DNA from: Selaginella moellendorffii
Taxonomy: Eukaryota; Streptophyta; Lycopodiopsida; Selaginellales; Selaginellaceae
Length of the DNA: 64,000 bases
Direction: 5' to 3'
NCBI RefSeq assembly: GCF_000143415.4
Contig: NW_003314312.1
Coordinates: forward strand, 69,159-133,158
Made by a program: the position numbers and the translations under genes. Shown one piece after another: positions 1 through 11,399 of the stretch. The notes under the pieces are model-generated. The model had not been told where the DNA came from, did not search any database, and saw only the letters and a list, made by a program, of their open reading frames with translations. Position 1 is the first letter of the stretch. Each line of letters begins with the position of its first letter.

Positions 1-85
1 GAGTTGTAAGGAACCAACTCCCCGAGGTGTCGTAGGCTAAAGGATCCCCGAAAGCATGACCAAAATGATAAAGAGTTCATCGAAT

Positions 86-360
86 GGGACCGAGTCCAAG
101 ATCGAGTCCAAGACCGACTCGGAGACCGAGTTCAAGATAGAGTCCGGAATTGAGTTCGAGGTCGACTCAGAGACCGAGTTCGAGACTGAGTTCGAGACGG
201 AGTCCGAGATCCGAAATCGGGTCCGAGACCGAGTCCGAGGTTGAGTCCAAGGTCGGGTCCGAGATCGGGTCCGAGATCGAGTCCGAGATCGAGTCCGAGA
301 CCGAATCCGAAGTCGGATCCGAGATCAAGTCCGAGATCGAGCCAGAGACTAAGTCCAAGT
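86..360 (+). repeat. Degenerate GAG-hexamer (12-bp period) array
   Basis: The stretch is an array of hexamers of the form GAG followed by TCC, ATC, ACC or TTC, often alternating as a 12-bp unit GAGTCCGAGATC. The repeat keeps several frames open at once, giving Ser/Glu-rich or Arg/Pro/Ser-rich translations with no gene-like content. The downstream flank (GGGTGAAAGCCCAAAGCG) also borders a similar array at 61,195-61,700 in the opposite orientation, so both arrays belong to one family of mobile or dispersed elements. Confidence 0.85.
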
Positions 361-800
361 ACTAATACGGGTCAAGGGGTGAAAGCCCAAAGCGTGCGTC
401 TCCCAGGGGGGGGGGCAGCAGGGGGTTCCAAAAGTATAGTAGGGATAGTGAGGTCTAGGAACCAGTTTTGAAGGAACTCTCCATACCCATACCGGGCCAT
501 TAGGCCCCGGTGTTTCGCCCTGACGTCCCGAAGCAAGTGCTGCACCCAAGGCTTGGGATTTAGAGGGTCCCATGATCAAGTCTTGTTGTACCAAGGGGTG
601 TTAGGAACCTGGAGGCTTGGTGTGCTTTGCTGCTTGTGCCTGCGGGGAGTGTAGTTGAACCTTAAGTCCAGTTTAACCCGGGGAGGGGGATTGGGAGAGA
701 TTTGGGAATCCGTAGATGGATAGCTAACACTCCGTTGCTTGTGCAGTGAGAAGCTGAAACCAAGTAGGACCAAGTAGGAGCTAGTACAATAAGTGAGAAC
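361..800 (+). mobile_element. Flank of hexamer-bearing dispersed element (partial)
   Basis: After the hexamer array the sequence matches, in reverse complement, DNA left of the array near 61.2 kb and further down to about 60.8 kb. Shared blocks include GGGTGAAAGCCCAAAGCG, CCAAAAGTATAGTAGGG and a diverged block around GGCCCCGGTGTT. No coding domain is visible. The element runs off the left edge of the window and its termini were not found. It is probably a non-autonomous or LTR-type element, but the class is not established. Confidence 0.55.
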
Positions 801-1509
801 CTTGGCAAGGGAACTTAACACAAGCCAAGGCAGTGTTAGTCGGATAGACGAGGTAAGTTGGCAAATTGGAAAGGAAAAATTTGTGGCTTACATTAATCAA
901 CTACAAAATCCTAATGAACCAATTATAACTTTATATGAATTTACCAATACTCAAATCAACTTTAAAGTCATAATTTTAAACCAAAATAAAGGATTTCAAG
1001 GGTTATTATAATTTATAAAACACAATTGCAACAAAAAATATATAAACCCTTGAATTTAGACTTCTTAGGAAGTCATCTAGCCTAGTACTATTTGAATTGT
1101 CTTTCTAGTTGGCAAATTCAGACCCTTATAGTAAGCCTAATACTATTCAAATTATCTCTCATGAAAGCTAAATACTATTTAAAACGTCTTTCGCGAATGA
1201 AAACTAAGAGCCACAAATCTCTTAGAGCTTAACCAAAAGAAACTAACTATAAGATATCAATTTTAATATGTGGTGTGATTTCTTTAAACCAATTAACAAA
1301 AATGGATCTGAAACCTTTTTAATATTAAATATAAATTCTTTAATTTAAATTTTTTGGGGTGCACTGTTATTTATTTGCCTTTTCCTTGTATATATGAATC
1401 CCAATAAATCTTCTCTTAAGTTATTTTCTATAGTTGTTTATAATATTTCACTTTTAAATTTGCCTACTAGCCATCTTCCAAGACTATTGTTAATTTAGAT
1501 GCACAACTT
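801..1509. other. AT-rich intergenic DNA, no gene seen
   Basis: This stretch is AT-rich with short homopolymer runs and no long or recognisable reading frame. Parts near 1,380-1,510 weakly resemble, in reverse complement, sequence just downstream of 18,655, so it is probably old repeat DNA. Confidence 0.6.
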
Positions 1510-1870
1510 CTTTTTTTTTGTCCAAAATGTCATTTTTATGAAAATAGACTCACTCTATTCATCTTCTATTTCCTTATGTCCTCTATTCAAAAGAAAAAAA
1601 ACGTTTTGAAACACCAACTTTAGTTAAATTTATTACACTCATTCTCACTTTACCATCTATGTTCAATGTCCCTTCACTTTTGTATTTGTTTAATTTCATT
1701 GTGTTGAGGTTAAATATTTCATTTGGACTTATGATGTTTGTCATTTTTCACTTCATAATTTATAGTCCATTTTCACTCTACTATTGTATCCACTTGTCAA
1801 TATTCTATAATCAAAGTTGGACTCTCATTCTTCCCCTCTACCCCTCTTTCGAAGGAAAACATATTTGAAG
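1510..1870 (-). repeat. Dispersed repeat, copy A (inverted to 18,350-18,655)
   Basis: Read on the minus strand, this block aligns by eye with 18,350-18,655 on the plus strand. Shared blocks include GGGGTAGAGG, GATACAATAGT, AAGTCCAAATG and GAGTGAGTCTA in the same order. Both copies lie in AT-rich DNA and neither codes for a recognisable protein. They appear to be diverged copies of one repeat family. Confidence 0.6.
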
Positions 1871-2463
1871 CATCAAGGTAAAAAAGAGGAAAAGAAAAAA
1901 ATTAAGGAAGAAATAGTGTGGAAGAAAAAAATATGGAGAGAGAAACATCAAATAAAGAATTTTTAACAATTGTCAAAGCAAAAATGAGGAAATGAAAAGA
2001 AAAAAATATATTTAAAGTTCAAATACTAAGATATTTCAGCTAGCATAACGTAAACAAGAAATTCACACTACTTAACTGCCTCAACACTTGAAATGGGAAA
2101 ATAAAAAAAAAAAAATCATACTTTGAAAGGAATAAAAATATTCTTTAGCAACAATAATAAAACAAATACTCTCAATCTATTAAGGATTGTTGAAAAAATA
2201 GCGGAGTAGTACCAATAGGATCACAACCAAAAACTCAATTTGAAAAGGATATAGTAACATAAAGGACAATATATCATTTATACCTTAAACAACACACTTA
2301 TTAATCAATGATAGTATGGTATAACAAAAGAGAATGCAATGAAATTAAAATTAAAATAAATTGGATAGCTATAATCCTACATTTTGCAAAAAAACTAACA
2401 CCAGGAATAAGAACAAAATCACAAAGCAAAGATAATTAAAAATAATTAGTAAAGGTCTTCTCT
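1871..2463. other. Purine/AT-rich 3' flank of subtilase gene
   Basis: Mostly A-rich sequence between the dispersed repeat and the stop codon of the minus-strand subtilase. It will contain that gene's 3' UTR. No other gene or RNA was recognised. Confidence 0.5.
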
Positions 2464-5415
2464 TTAAACCTCATAAACCAGATTCCCTTCCCCACTTGCA
2501 AGGCGACTCACCGCATTGACCACAATCGGGCTGCGAACAGTGTGTGTGTTGTCATACCACACATACTCACCATACACGTACTGTCTAGGCAGGAAATCAT
2601 AGTTCACAACGAAGTTGAGCGTGAACGTCTTTTGCTCCCCCTTCTTGCTGAACGTCAAGCTTGTTGCATTGGCAGTAACACTGATCCCACTCGGTGGAGT
2701 TATACCAATCCTATACGTGCTTGGCGAATCACTGACACTGGTGAGAGTTCTCGTCACTGTTGCTTCTCTTGCCAGATTGGTGACCGTCACTGAGGGGTAG
2801 TTTAAGTTGTTGCCTCGGCCTCTGATGGAAGGACATGTCTCGGGTTTCCCAGTTATAAGTTCGACCTGTTTTGCAGACAAGCCAATGTTGCACAAGAAAG
2901 AAACGTAGTCCTGCTCCCCTGCGTCATAAACAAGCCCTGGATCTGCTGCTGCAACCGGGTTGATGTGTCCGGATCCATAGTTGAAGGGAGTAGCGATGTC
3001 ATAGTCCCCGTCCAGAATTGGCTTCCCGGTGTGGTCTTGCGTGTAAGCTGTGGTGAAGGATGGGAATTGTATGAGAAATCTTGGCAGCTTTTAAGTCATA
3101 CCTGTGGTCATGATCGCAGACTTGATCGCTGCCGCACTCCAACCCGGGTACATGGATTTGAGCAGTGTGCTTAATCCGGCAACGTGAGGACTGGCGATCG
3201 AAGTTCCACTGGCGAACTTATACTTGAGAGGTGGCTTATCAGCTGCTTCTGACCATGCGGCAAGGATGTCCACACCTGGAGCTGTTACGTCTGGCTGTTT
3301 TTCCACTCGCACAAACGCCGATACAATTAGTCAGTGTGAAACATATACAAATCGCATAACACAGACCTTGAGAATGTCTGGGACTTCAGGGTTGGGACCT
3401 TTACAAGAGAAGATTCCCATCATGGGCGATGGCTTCTGGTTAAGCACTGTTGTTGGCGTTTTAATCGTCGCAGTTGGATTCCTAAAAGAGAGAGAGACCT
3501 CGTGATCAATCAGCTATCGAGCAAAGCTCGCTTACCTGCTTGACTTGATGTAGGAAGAAATCGAATTTGCAGCTTTGTTTCCAACTTGAGTAGCAGGCAT
3601 CGTGAATCTGAGTGACAGCAATCTCTCCTTGCCAACTGCGTTGTTTCCCACAATGAAGCCAATGGCACCAATAGCTTTCATTCCATCAGTGACATATTTG
3701 ATAGGATCGCTGGATGGCTCTGGAGCGCCGCAAAAGATTATCTTTCCCCGTGCTTTGGCAGGATCCAGAGCTCCAGGGGAGCAGCCGGCAGCACTAGAAA
3801 AACATAGAAAATCCTGGTGTCAAAATAAAACAAAGAATACACACAAGCTTGCCTTGCGGGTGAAGTTGTAGGCTTCGCAGGTATGTCCCCTCCATACACC
3901 AGAGGATAGAAAGTATTGCCGAGATCGAAATTGGCGAGGCTGGATCCCTGGACATGAAAGTTAGATGGAACGAGAAAATCAGCTATGAGAGAAGAGAACT
4001 TACCTGGTATACTGAACCATCTCCCAGGACGACGTTGCACGGGAGGCGTCGATCGGTCGTGCTCGCAGCGACGGTCATCACCCACGGCGCAGTGTTCTGG
4101 ACAACACACCCGGCGTCACCATTCATAGCAGCCGCGACCACCACGATCCCCCTCTGCGTGGCATGGAAGCCACCGATGGAGGCAACGTCAGACCAGTAGG
4201 AACCTTTTCTGTTTCCCACCGAGAAGTTGATCACGTCCACACCATCGCCAATTGCATCGTCCCATCCCTTGAGAACATTGGCGGCCGAGCATGTTCTTTC
4301 GTCCCAGCAGATCTTGTACACGGCAATTCGAGCCTGGGGCGCGACGCCCTTTGCGATGCCTCGCGCAAGCCCTAGTTCGTTGACGCCGGCGACAGGAGCT
4401 CCTGCGGCTATGGAGGAGACGTGAGATCCATGCCCAGTTGTATCGCGAGGAGTCGGGGCGGCGATTCCAGATTTTCCGTAATAGCGCGCGCCAATCACTT
4501 TCCTGCAAGCGCCTCCATCGAGATCCAGCAATACAAGAGAAGATCGATCGAATTGATGGAACGCAAGAAGAGATCTAAATCCACGCTACCTGTTGCATTG
4601 GAAGGAGGCGCTTGAGGCACAGCTGCCTCGCCACTTCGCAGGAAGGGAAGCCGGCAGCCCGGCGTCGCTGAAGCTCGCCGACTCTGGCCAGACCCCTATA
4701 GGAGAAAGCGCGAAAGATTTAAAGCTATGAAAGATTCGAATCTGGCATATACCCGAGTCCAGTACTCCAATTATCATGTTTTCACCCTTCGTCTTCTTCC
4801 ACAGCGAGTTTGCTGCGGCGTTTCCGAATGCGTCCTCAGGCCTATGAAGTTCATTGAACGGGTTGTTTGGAGGGACATTGTGTAGTCCTCAAACACAGAA
4901 ACCACACCTGGCATCTCTGTAAAGAAAACGAATGTGTGAAATCTTGGAATTTATATAGATCTTGCGAAACAGCAGAAAAGAATGGAGATAGTGGTGGAAT
5001 TTACGTTGTAGCATAAACGCTTGGCTTGGGAGCATCTCTGCGGCAAAGCCATTGATCGCTTGGGTGTAGCTGTGGACAATAGTTTCCATGGCTGATTCCA
5101 CACTTCTGCCAGGCACAAGAATAAGAAAAGTCTGAAAAAGCAAAAAGGAACAAAAAAACATATGAATGTCATATGTTGGGCATTTGGATGAGTTGCGCCT
5201 GATATTCACCTGTTGGACACAGATGCGAGCATTTGTGCATGGCGGCTAGACAGCAAATGGCTATGATGCTGGTCAGCAGCGCCCATGTACACAATGTACA
5301 CCTTTGGAACTTCCTGATCATCAGAACATTGAGTTGCATTGCATGAAAAGAAGAGTGCCAAGAGCAAGGAGGAGATAAGGAGGCTGTAGCTACTGCATGA
5401 ATGGGATGATTCCAT
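2464..5415 (-). CDS. Subtilisin-like serine protease (plant S8 subtilase), 10 exons, one frameshift
   Basis: The model is complement(2464..3047, 3102..3294, 3367..3481, 3536..3793, 3853..3947, 4004..4502, 4590..4695, 4753..4916, 5005..5105, 5210..5415). A hydrophobic signal peptide follows the Met at 5415. Next come an I9 propeptide (KVYIVYMGA) and the S8 domain with Asp in GVLDSG, His in DTTGHGSHV and Ser in SGTSIASPH, then a plant-type C-terminal Fn3-like region (LNYPSV). The family acts in the cell wall or apoplast on secreted proteins. Splice phases fit throughout except exon 3, which is one base short. Near 4838 the frame changes from NFIGL to EDAFGN, so either a real 1-bp deletion inactivates the gene or the base call is wrong. 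The intron at 3794-3852 uses a GC donor (AAG|GCAAGC). With the missing base restored the product would be about 773 residues, normal for the family. Confidence 0.88.
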
Positions 5416-5453
5416 TGTGCTGTGGCAATGGTGGAGGAGTTTGGAACGCAAGG

Positions 5454-5460
5454 TTTTATA
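5454..5460 (-). promoter_or_regulatory. TATA box of subtilase gene
   Basis: TATAAAA on the minus strand, about 40 bp upstream of the chosen Met. It implies a very short 5' UTR and supports the Met at 5415 over any upstream start. Confidence 0.5.
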
Positions 5461-5801
5461 GCATGGAAAAGAGGGTCGGACATGGTGGACCACAGTGACA
5501 ATGCCCACCTCAACTGAATTGAAATTCTGGGCTTGCACAGTTATTGTTTACGGAGAGATTTCACCAGCTAGATTTGTCTTTTTGGAAAAGGTGGTCATAC
5601 GTCGTGTTCTTATTGATCTGTTTATAGCTACAGCAGAGCTGAGGACTGCCACCGAGCTTCCACGAGATGATCAAGCAGAATCTCTGGCCAGACGCCATCA
5701 CTTTCTCAAATATTTTCACCTTTAACAAGAGTTTAGACACCTGCTTACGATTTGACTGGAAAGCTTGGTTTGATACTAATCTATGTAAGTGAAAAAGCTT
5801 C
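5461..5801. other. Intergenic, upstream of subtilase
   Basis: No gene recognised. Short open frames on both strands here lack any known domain. Confidence 0.5.
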
Positions 5802-6036
5802 AACCTTAATGGGCTGTGGCTCACCCATTAACTTGATCTAACCGTTGGCAGCCGTCGGATTGAGTCAGGTTCTCTAGGAGAACATGGCTAATAACTGCCA
5901 GGTTCTTTAGAACCCAATTGCCAGCTGCCAGGTTCTAGAGAACCAAGCTACCAACTGTCAATTCTGGAAAACTCTCATCCTCAAATAACATTCTTCCACG
6001 TGTCCATTAATGGTTTTGCCACAGCCCGTTAAGGTT
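5802..6036. mobile_element. Small TIR (MITE-like) element
   Basis: The 19-bp ends AACCTTAATGGGCTGTGGC (5802-5820) and, in reverse complement, AACCTTAACGGGCTGTGGC (6018-6036) differ at one base. Similarity continues weakly inward (ACCCATTAA versus ACCATTAA). The 235-bp interior has no coding capacity and carries three copies of a CAGGTTCT..AGAAC motif around 5,870-5,945. Length and structure fit a non-autonomous DNA transposon. No clear target-site duplication was seen, so the superfamily is unassigned. Confidence 0.6.
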
Positions 6037-6429
6037 GTTCCTAGGCACAAGCTCGCTCATTCTCTCCAAAATGCGCTCACCGGGCTAACACCCGACTCGC
6101 CCGTTCTGGGCGGGAACGTGCTCGCCCTACCCGGGAACTGCCTCATACGCACTTGTTTAATGCAAATTCGTGCCATATAGTAAGTGCTGTGTAATATAAG
6201 ATTTTTGGCAGATGCAAAACCATTGCGCTCCTCGGCTCGCTCCCACTGCCGCACTTGGCGTATTCGCGATCGGGAGCAAGGAGCTGTGTGATATTATCGT
6301 GGAATCGAAGCCTTGTCTTGCTCGATCTTGTCAGGCGTGGTCGATGTCTTTACGACCTTTCAAGTGAGAAGTGATATAGTCTTCATTATCATCAAGTTTT
6401 CTTAAAGCCAAGATCATGATAGAGATTTT
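6037..6429. other. Intergenic, 3' of GT90 gene
   Basis: Contains the presumed 3' UTR of the GT90 gene. A 65-codon open frame on the minus strand has no recognisable content. Confidence 0.45.
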
Positions 6430-7858
6430 TTAGATAGTTTGTACGCTGCTAGAACACAAACCGGATGCCTTCGTAGCAATAGCTTCTATAGCAGTGCGCT
6501 CCAGCGTCTCTAAATCCCGAGGATGGGCCAAACACTTGACCAGAGCCGGATGAACTACGTGAGCTTCTCTCGGTACCGGGGGCTTGAACTTCTGGAGCTT
6601 CCCATACTCTTGGATCAAGTGAAGCATATAGCCATATACTTGATCCAGATTGAGAGCTTCCACTAGAAACCTCTGTCCCCGAGTAGCGATTGCCTGTGCC
6701 TCTCCAGGATGCGACTCCCCCCACTGCCTCGCGTTGGAGATCGATTGACAGAGGTTCCCTTCCCGACTTATAGGAACGTAGTGAACTCCAGCTTTCAGAT
6801 CCCGAGTGAAGAACTCGTAGTAGTCCGAATCGATTGCTAGAACAGTGGAGCCACAGCCCATGATGTACTTGTAGCTCGCAGACCACGCGTACCCTTCGGC
6901 ATAGAGTTTGTATCTGGAGTGGCAATGGCTTTCCAGCTTCCAGTTTTGCAAGTCGCTTTGATCTCGCCAGTTCTGTCCATGGACGAGCAGCGTCTTATCA
7001 CCAGTGCTGTTGCAAGCTATGAGTCTCTGCCGGATTTGCGAAGTTCTCGGATCTCCCCTCCACTGCACACTGGAGTCTCGATCTTTCCATTCCGCTTGCC
7101 GCGTGATTCTCTTGAGTTGGCTCCTCCAAGGCAGGATCTTGTTCTCCGGCCTGCAAGGTCAAAAGCGTTAGCAGTGTTTCAAGCTTAGATCGTCAAGCTT
7201 ACCATCCCCAAAACGACCAGTCTGGAAATGGGATATCGAAGTGGTTCTTCGTGCTGCAGTAGCCAAACAAAGGTGGCGGAGCTTCATCGAAGGCAGACTT
7301 GGTGATCTGAGGCCGGTCTTGGCAATTGAAGAAGATATCCACGTCTGGAATCTGGCCGGGAAATCTCTGTAGCAGCTGCATGATCCCCACGATCGTAAAC
7401 ATCATCCTCGTCTGGAAGCACCTGTAGTAAAGCTCTACGTACAATCGCCCATCCCGGACGATCGCCCTGAAAGCCGAGTGCTTCCGTGCAGTCTCCAAGT
7501 CATGCTCTTGGATCCCTTTCTCTTTCCACGGTGCGAGATCCTCGAAAACCCTGCTGTAGTAAGCAGGACACCTCTTGGACTGCAGAGGGAGCGATGAATT
7601 CCCGGCTTGGAAGGGAATTGGATCGATTATCAGATTGTTCTCGAGTCGCTGGCACCTGCTCAAGGTCGGGAGTCTGCCCAGCCTGTGGAAAAAGCCGGGA
7701 TCCTTGCACCTTTGCCATGGAGGAGGGTGAAGATTGTCACCCGTGAAGCTCTTCACTTGGAACCCGTTGTATATCGAGAGGATGATCAAGCCGGGCACCA
7801 ACCATATCAACCGTGTTATCAATCTCTTGCGCTCTCGAAGAAAACGCTTTAGTCCCAT
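6430..7858 (-). CDS. GT90 / CAP10-type protein O-glycosyltransferase
   Basis: Two exons, complement(6430..7150, 7203..7858), give 458 residues. Near the N-terminus a basic stretch (KRFLRERKRL) precedes a single hydrophobic segment (about residues 14-31), the signature of a Golgi/ER type II signal anchor. The lumenal part contains motifs typical of the plant DUF821/KDEL-motif GT90 family. These are SFWGWPE across the splice junction, then VQWRGDP, YKLYAEGYAWSASYKYIMGCGS and a final YMLHLIQEYGKLQKFKP-like segment. By family it should transfer a sugar such as xylose or glucose onto protein or wall glycans; donor and acceptor cannot be read from sequence. The intron is 52 bp with canonical GT-AG ends. 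ESF1 lies upstream in the same orientation, with its stop 121 bp from this start. Confidence 0.85.
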
Positions 7859-7979
7859 ATCTGGAAGAGAAACAATTTTTAACCGAAAGGATCGAGCCTA
7901 ATCGGGACATTCACCTTTTGTTCTCCCTTACTTTTGCCTTTATTTTTGGAAGAATTTCACCCGGTTTAGCTGCTTGTAG

Positions 7980-10244
7980 CTACGTAGCCGCGGCTTTTCT
8001 CTTCAAAGATCTCACGAGTGACGACAGCTCCAGCTTCTCTTTTCTCTCCCGAGGTTTTGGCTCGTCTCCAGGAGCCTGTCCTTGGAATCGCTTTTGCTGC
8101 ATCTCGGCAATAGCGCGAAGCTTTGTGGCAGACCTGTTGGAACGAGGAAACATTAGCACAAAGAAAGAGAAAACAAGCGCACTTGCCTCTTGAACTGAGG
8201 ATCTGTAGGATCGATGGCAAAGTGGTGCGAGTTGAATAGTGCTGAAAACCTGGGATCGTTGAAGTCTGTCTTGGCTAGCAGCTCTTCATTCTTTGCATCC
8301 GATTCCTTGGCTTTGGCTTTGGACCTCTTCTTCCCTTTCTTTAGATTGTAGCCTTTCACGCCACCTTTCCCACCGTTTTCGTCCAGAAGCAGAAGTTCTA
8401 GCTCTGCCTTGCGCCGTTCGTCCTCCTTCTTTTTCAGCTCCCTTTCTTCTCTATTTTTCTTCCTTTCGTCTTTGTCCACTTTCCTCGGTACTATTTTCTC
8501 GTCCTCGGATTCGGAGGCATCATCAGCCTCGCGCTCTGGATCCGATTCGAAAAATGGATCATTAAATCCATCTTCATCAGCAGCAATCGCGGTTTTCTCC
8601 TCTGTTTCGTCGTGTTTCTCTTTCTTCTTCCTGTCCACCCCTTTCTCCTTTTTCCTTCTCAGTTGTGCCTCCCAGACGGTCTCTTCCTTCTCGTCTCTGT
8701 TCTTCTTGTTGCGTTCAAGGTACTTCTTGTTCAGTTCCTCAAGGCCACTTGGGAAAGTTATTTCCATGTCCACGTCCTTTTTTTTCTTGGAATCCGGTGC
8801 CTCATCTGGGTTATCGAGAAGCAAAGATCTGAACTTTTCCCTTCTACTCTCGTCGTCTTCGTCTTCATCTTCAGAAGCTAGATAGGCCTTGAAATCCATC
8901 TCTTTGAGCTGCAGGAACCAACTCTTGTTAAATCGAAATGCTTGGTACAATTAGACAAACCTCATCGGGATCAAATTTCTTTCGCAAGCTTTTTGCGCGG
9001 ACCGGTTCATCATCGTCCCAGGTGAGCTTTACGTTGCTTAGCTGCAGAGCTGCCGTTTGGAAATCTGGAGCTTCGTACCCTTCTTCAATCTGGCACAGAA
9101 GACGTCACAATGTTTTTGTAAGAAAACAATACTATGGTACCTGAGACGCAACATCTCGTGGTTCAACTGTGAACTCCCTGTCATCCGGAACGAACTGCAA
9201 ATCCAGAATATTTGATGTTCGCTCAAACTCGATCCCGTCACAAGCGGTGTACAAAGCTGATGCCGTGCTAACAGAGTCGCAAGTCACCACCGCGAAGTAA
9301 TATCTGCATCCACACCAACCAATCAGCCAACCGACAAAGAAAAAAAAATTCGCAAACCTGAGCTTTGATTTCTCGTATGCTCTCAGCTTCTCCATGTCGA
9401 GCTCATCTTCCTGGTCGTCATCCTGTTTTGAGTTGAAAAGTGCTGGACCATGAACCTCCTCCTTTTTCATTTGCTCCAGACCAAACTGAGATGGATAGAC
9501 AGCAACCGACGCTATACTACCACCTTTTGGAAGGAAGGAATTGAATACCATCAACAAATCTAAAGCCTGTACAAGAACAACACAATCAGGGAGTGAGATT
9601 CAAAGAAAAGATATACCTTGATACAGCTCCAGTCCATGTTTACCACTGCCAATCTTCTCGTCTCTTTGTCAGTAGTGGCAACTTTCTCCTCCTTGAATGG
9701 AAAAGGAAAGAAGTAAAACGAAGTAATCAACACGAATGCTCAGTAGTAGGATGATCGAACATACCTCTTCTTCTTCCTCTTCTTCTTCTCCAGAATCATC
9801 AGCATCCGAGCTCGATGATTCCGACGACGATGACTCGCTAGCTCCATCATCATCAGAATCGGATGCTTCCTTCAAGGCTGCATTCTTCTCAACTCCTCCA
9901 TCTTCTTCCACATCGACGCTTCCCTCTTTATCCTTGAGACCCTCCTCGGGAGCCGGCGTAGCAGCAGCAGCATCGTCGATTCTATAATATCGCTCAAGCG
10001 TGTGCTTCTTCTTCTCCTTCTTTTTCACAGGCCTACCTCGCTTGTCTAGGCTGAAAGGATCGACAAATGCCTTGTCCGTGAACATCCGCTGGAAGCGAGG
10101 ATCCAGCGGCAGCCGGAGTCGCGATTTCGGCAGCTTCTGGAAGCGCGGATCCGAATGCAAGCCTGCGAATCGAGGATCATCGATGACCGGCGCCTCATCC
10201 TTGCGCCTCCGCTTGGCATCGCCCCCGCGATCCTTGCTCTTCAT
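7980..10244 (-). CDS. ESF1: ESF1 homolog, nucleolar pre-rRNA processing protein
   Basis: Seven exons, complement(7980..8133, 8187..8908, 8961..9089, 9141..9303, 9358..9566, 9617..9691, 9765..10244), give 643 residues with consistent phases. The N-terminus is basic and holds DPRF repeats, followed by an acidic Ser/Asp/Glu tract. The conserved core is ETRRLAVVNMDW then FNSFLPKGGSIASVAVYPS and YYFAVVTCDS, an RRM-like fold typical of ESF1. A long charged, lysine-rich region follows. The C-terminal NUC153 motif is FNDPRFSALFNSHHFAIDPT, then QFKRSATKL. ESF1 acts in the nucleolus in 18S rRNA maturation. The last intron (8134-8186) has a GC donor (GAG|GCAAGT). An upstream in-frame start would be TTG, so the ATG at 10244 was chosen. 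Confidence 0.9.
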
Positions 10245-10357
10245 TCTCTCCGCTGCCAAAAACCCTAATTCTCAAAGCCCAAATCCTAGAAGTCGCGGGT
10301 TCGATTCCTGGTCCAAGAGGCTAAGAACCCTAAAAACAGGGATCTTATCAAAATTCC
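10245..10357. promoter_or_regulatory. Shared promoter of ESF1 and plastid L10
   Basis: Only 113 bp separate the divergent start codons. The interval contains AAACCCTAAT near 10,260 and GAACCCTAAA near 10,326, which match the plant telo-box found upstream of translation and ribosome genes. Co-regulation is inference. Confidence 0.55.
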
Positions 10358-11044
10358 ATGGCGATGGCTACTCTCGCGGCATCGATCGCCAATGCTGGTA
10401 CCCTTGGCGCCTCCGCCTCGGAGATATGGAGCCCCTGCTGCTCGCGGAAGCGGATCCAGGCGGCGCCAATGCGGCGGGGATCGCTGCTGCGCGTGGAGAT
10501 GGCGATCAGCCGCAGGAAGAAGGAGGAGACGGTCGAGAAGGTAAAGCAGCAGCTAGAGACGAGCTACCTGGTGGCCGGAGTGAAATACAAGGGCCTCACG
10601 GTCCAGCAGATGCAAAATCTCCGGAGGAGCCTCCCGGAATCGACCAAGCTCATCGTCGCCAAGAACACTCTGGTGGGCAAGGCGATCGAAGGGACAAAGT
10701 GGGAGGCTCTCAAGCCTTGCCTCAAAGGCATGAATGCGTGGCTCTTCGTCCACACGGAGGAGATCCCGTCGGCCTTGAAGCCATACCGCGCGTTCCAAAA
10801 GGAGCTCAAGCTGGAAGACAATGATTTCACTGGAGCGGTGTTTGAAGGGAAGTTCTACGCGCCCGAGGAGTTCAAGCAGCTGGAGACGATGCCCACTCGA
10901 GCGGATGTTTATGCGAAGTTGCTGGGCGTTCTCAAATCGCCATCTTCCAAAGTTGTGGGAGTTCTCCAAGCTCCGGCCAGGAAGCTACTGCTCACGCTCA
11001 AGGCCTATGTCCAAAAGCTAGAAGAGGAAGAATCAAAGTCGTGA
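10358..11044 (+). CDS. PRPL10: Plastid 50S ribosomal protein L10
   Basis: A single-exon reading frame of 228 residues. The first 45 or so residues are rich in Ala, Ser and Arg with few acids, as in a chloroplast transit peptide. The mature part starts around RRKKEETVEKVKQQL and has the bacterial-type L10 fold sequence, including KYKGLTVQQMQNLRRSL, KLIVAKNTLVGKAI and a C-terminal KVVGVLQAPARKLLLTL. L10 anchors the L7/L12 stalk of the 50S subunit. The ATG lies in a good context (CCATGG). The gene is divergent from ESF1 with a 113-bp spacer. Confidence 0.92.
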   Translation: MAMATLAASIANAGTLGASASEIWSPCCSRKRIQAAPMRRGSLLRVEMAISRRKKEETVEKVKQQLETSYLVAGVKYKGLTVQQMQNLRRSLPESTKLIVAKNTLVGKAIEGTKWEALKPCLKGMNAWLFVHTEEIPSALKPYRAFQKELKLEDNDFTGAVFEGKFYAPEEFKQLETMPTRADVYAKLLGVLKSPSSKVVGVLQAPARKLLLTLKAYVQKLEEEESKS

Positions 11045-11399
11045 GTCCTCAAGAGAGAAACCATCTATGGCTTTGTTATTCACCTCCTCTGGAAGCTTAG
11101 TGCTTTGGATTTTGATGATAAAAATGTCTAATGCAAATTCTTTGTTGTCATAGGCTTCACTTCAAGTTTTAAACTTATAAGTTTTATAATAATAAATTTA
11201 AATGAATATATTTAACTAGCATTTGCCCAGGATTAGCAAATACTATTTTGAATATTATAGTTATAATACAAGTTTTTCAAGGCCATTTTATTTGTTCATT
11301 AGATTTATATTAAGAATTTCTTTTAGTGCATAGAGGATTTAATATAAAACCTCCTTATCAACTGTGTTGATGGTGAAAGTAAAAAGACTCAAAGGGAAT
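11045..11399. other. 3' flank of PRPL10, AT-rich
   Basis: Contains the presumed 3' UTR, then AT-rich sequence passing into the decayed Helitron. No gene seen. Confidence 0.45.

Noticed and set aside
56-471. Acidic Ser/Glu-rich frames at the window start
   Set aside because: Same array artefact as at 61 kb.
10280-10330. GGTTCGATTCC, a perfect tRNA B-box, upstream of PRPL10
   Set aside because: No A-box, D-arm or acceptor-stem pairing could be found around it, and the T-stem does not pair.
10000-10824. 274-codon plus-strand frame overlapping ESF1 exon 1 and PRPL10
   Set aside because: It crosses the divergent promoter and is a shadow of two real genes on opposite strands.
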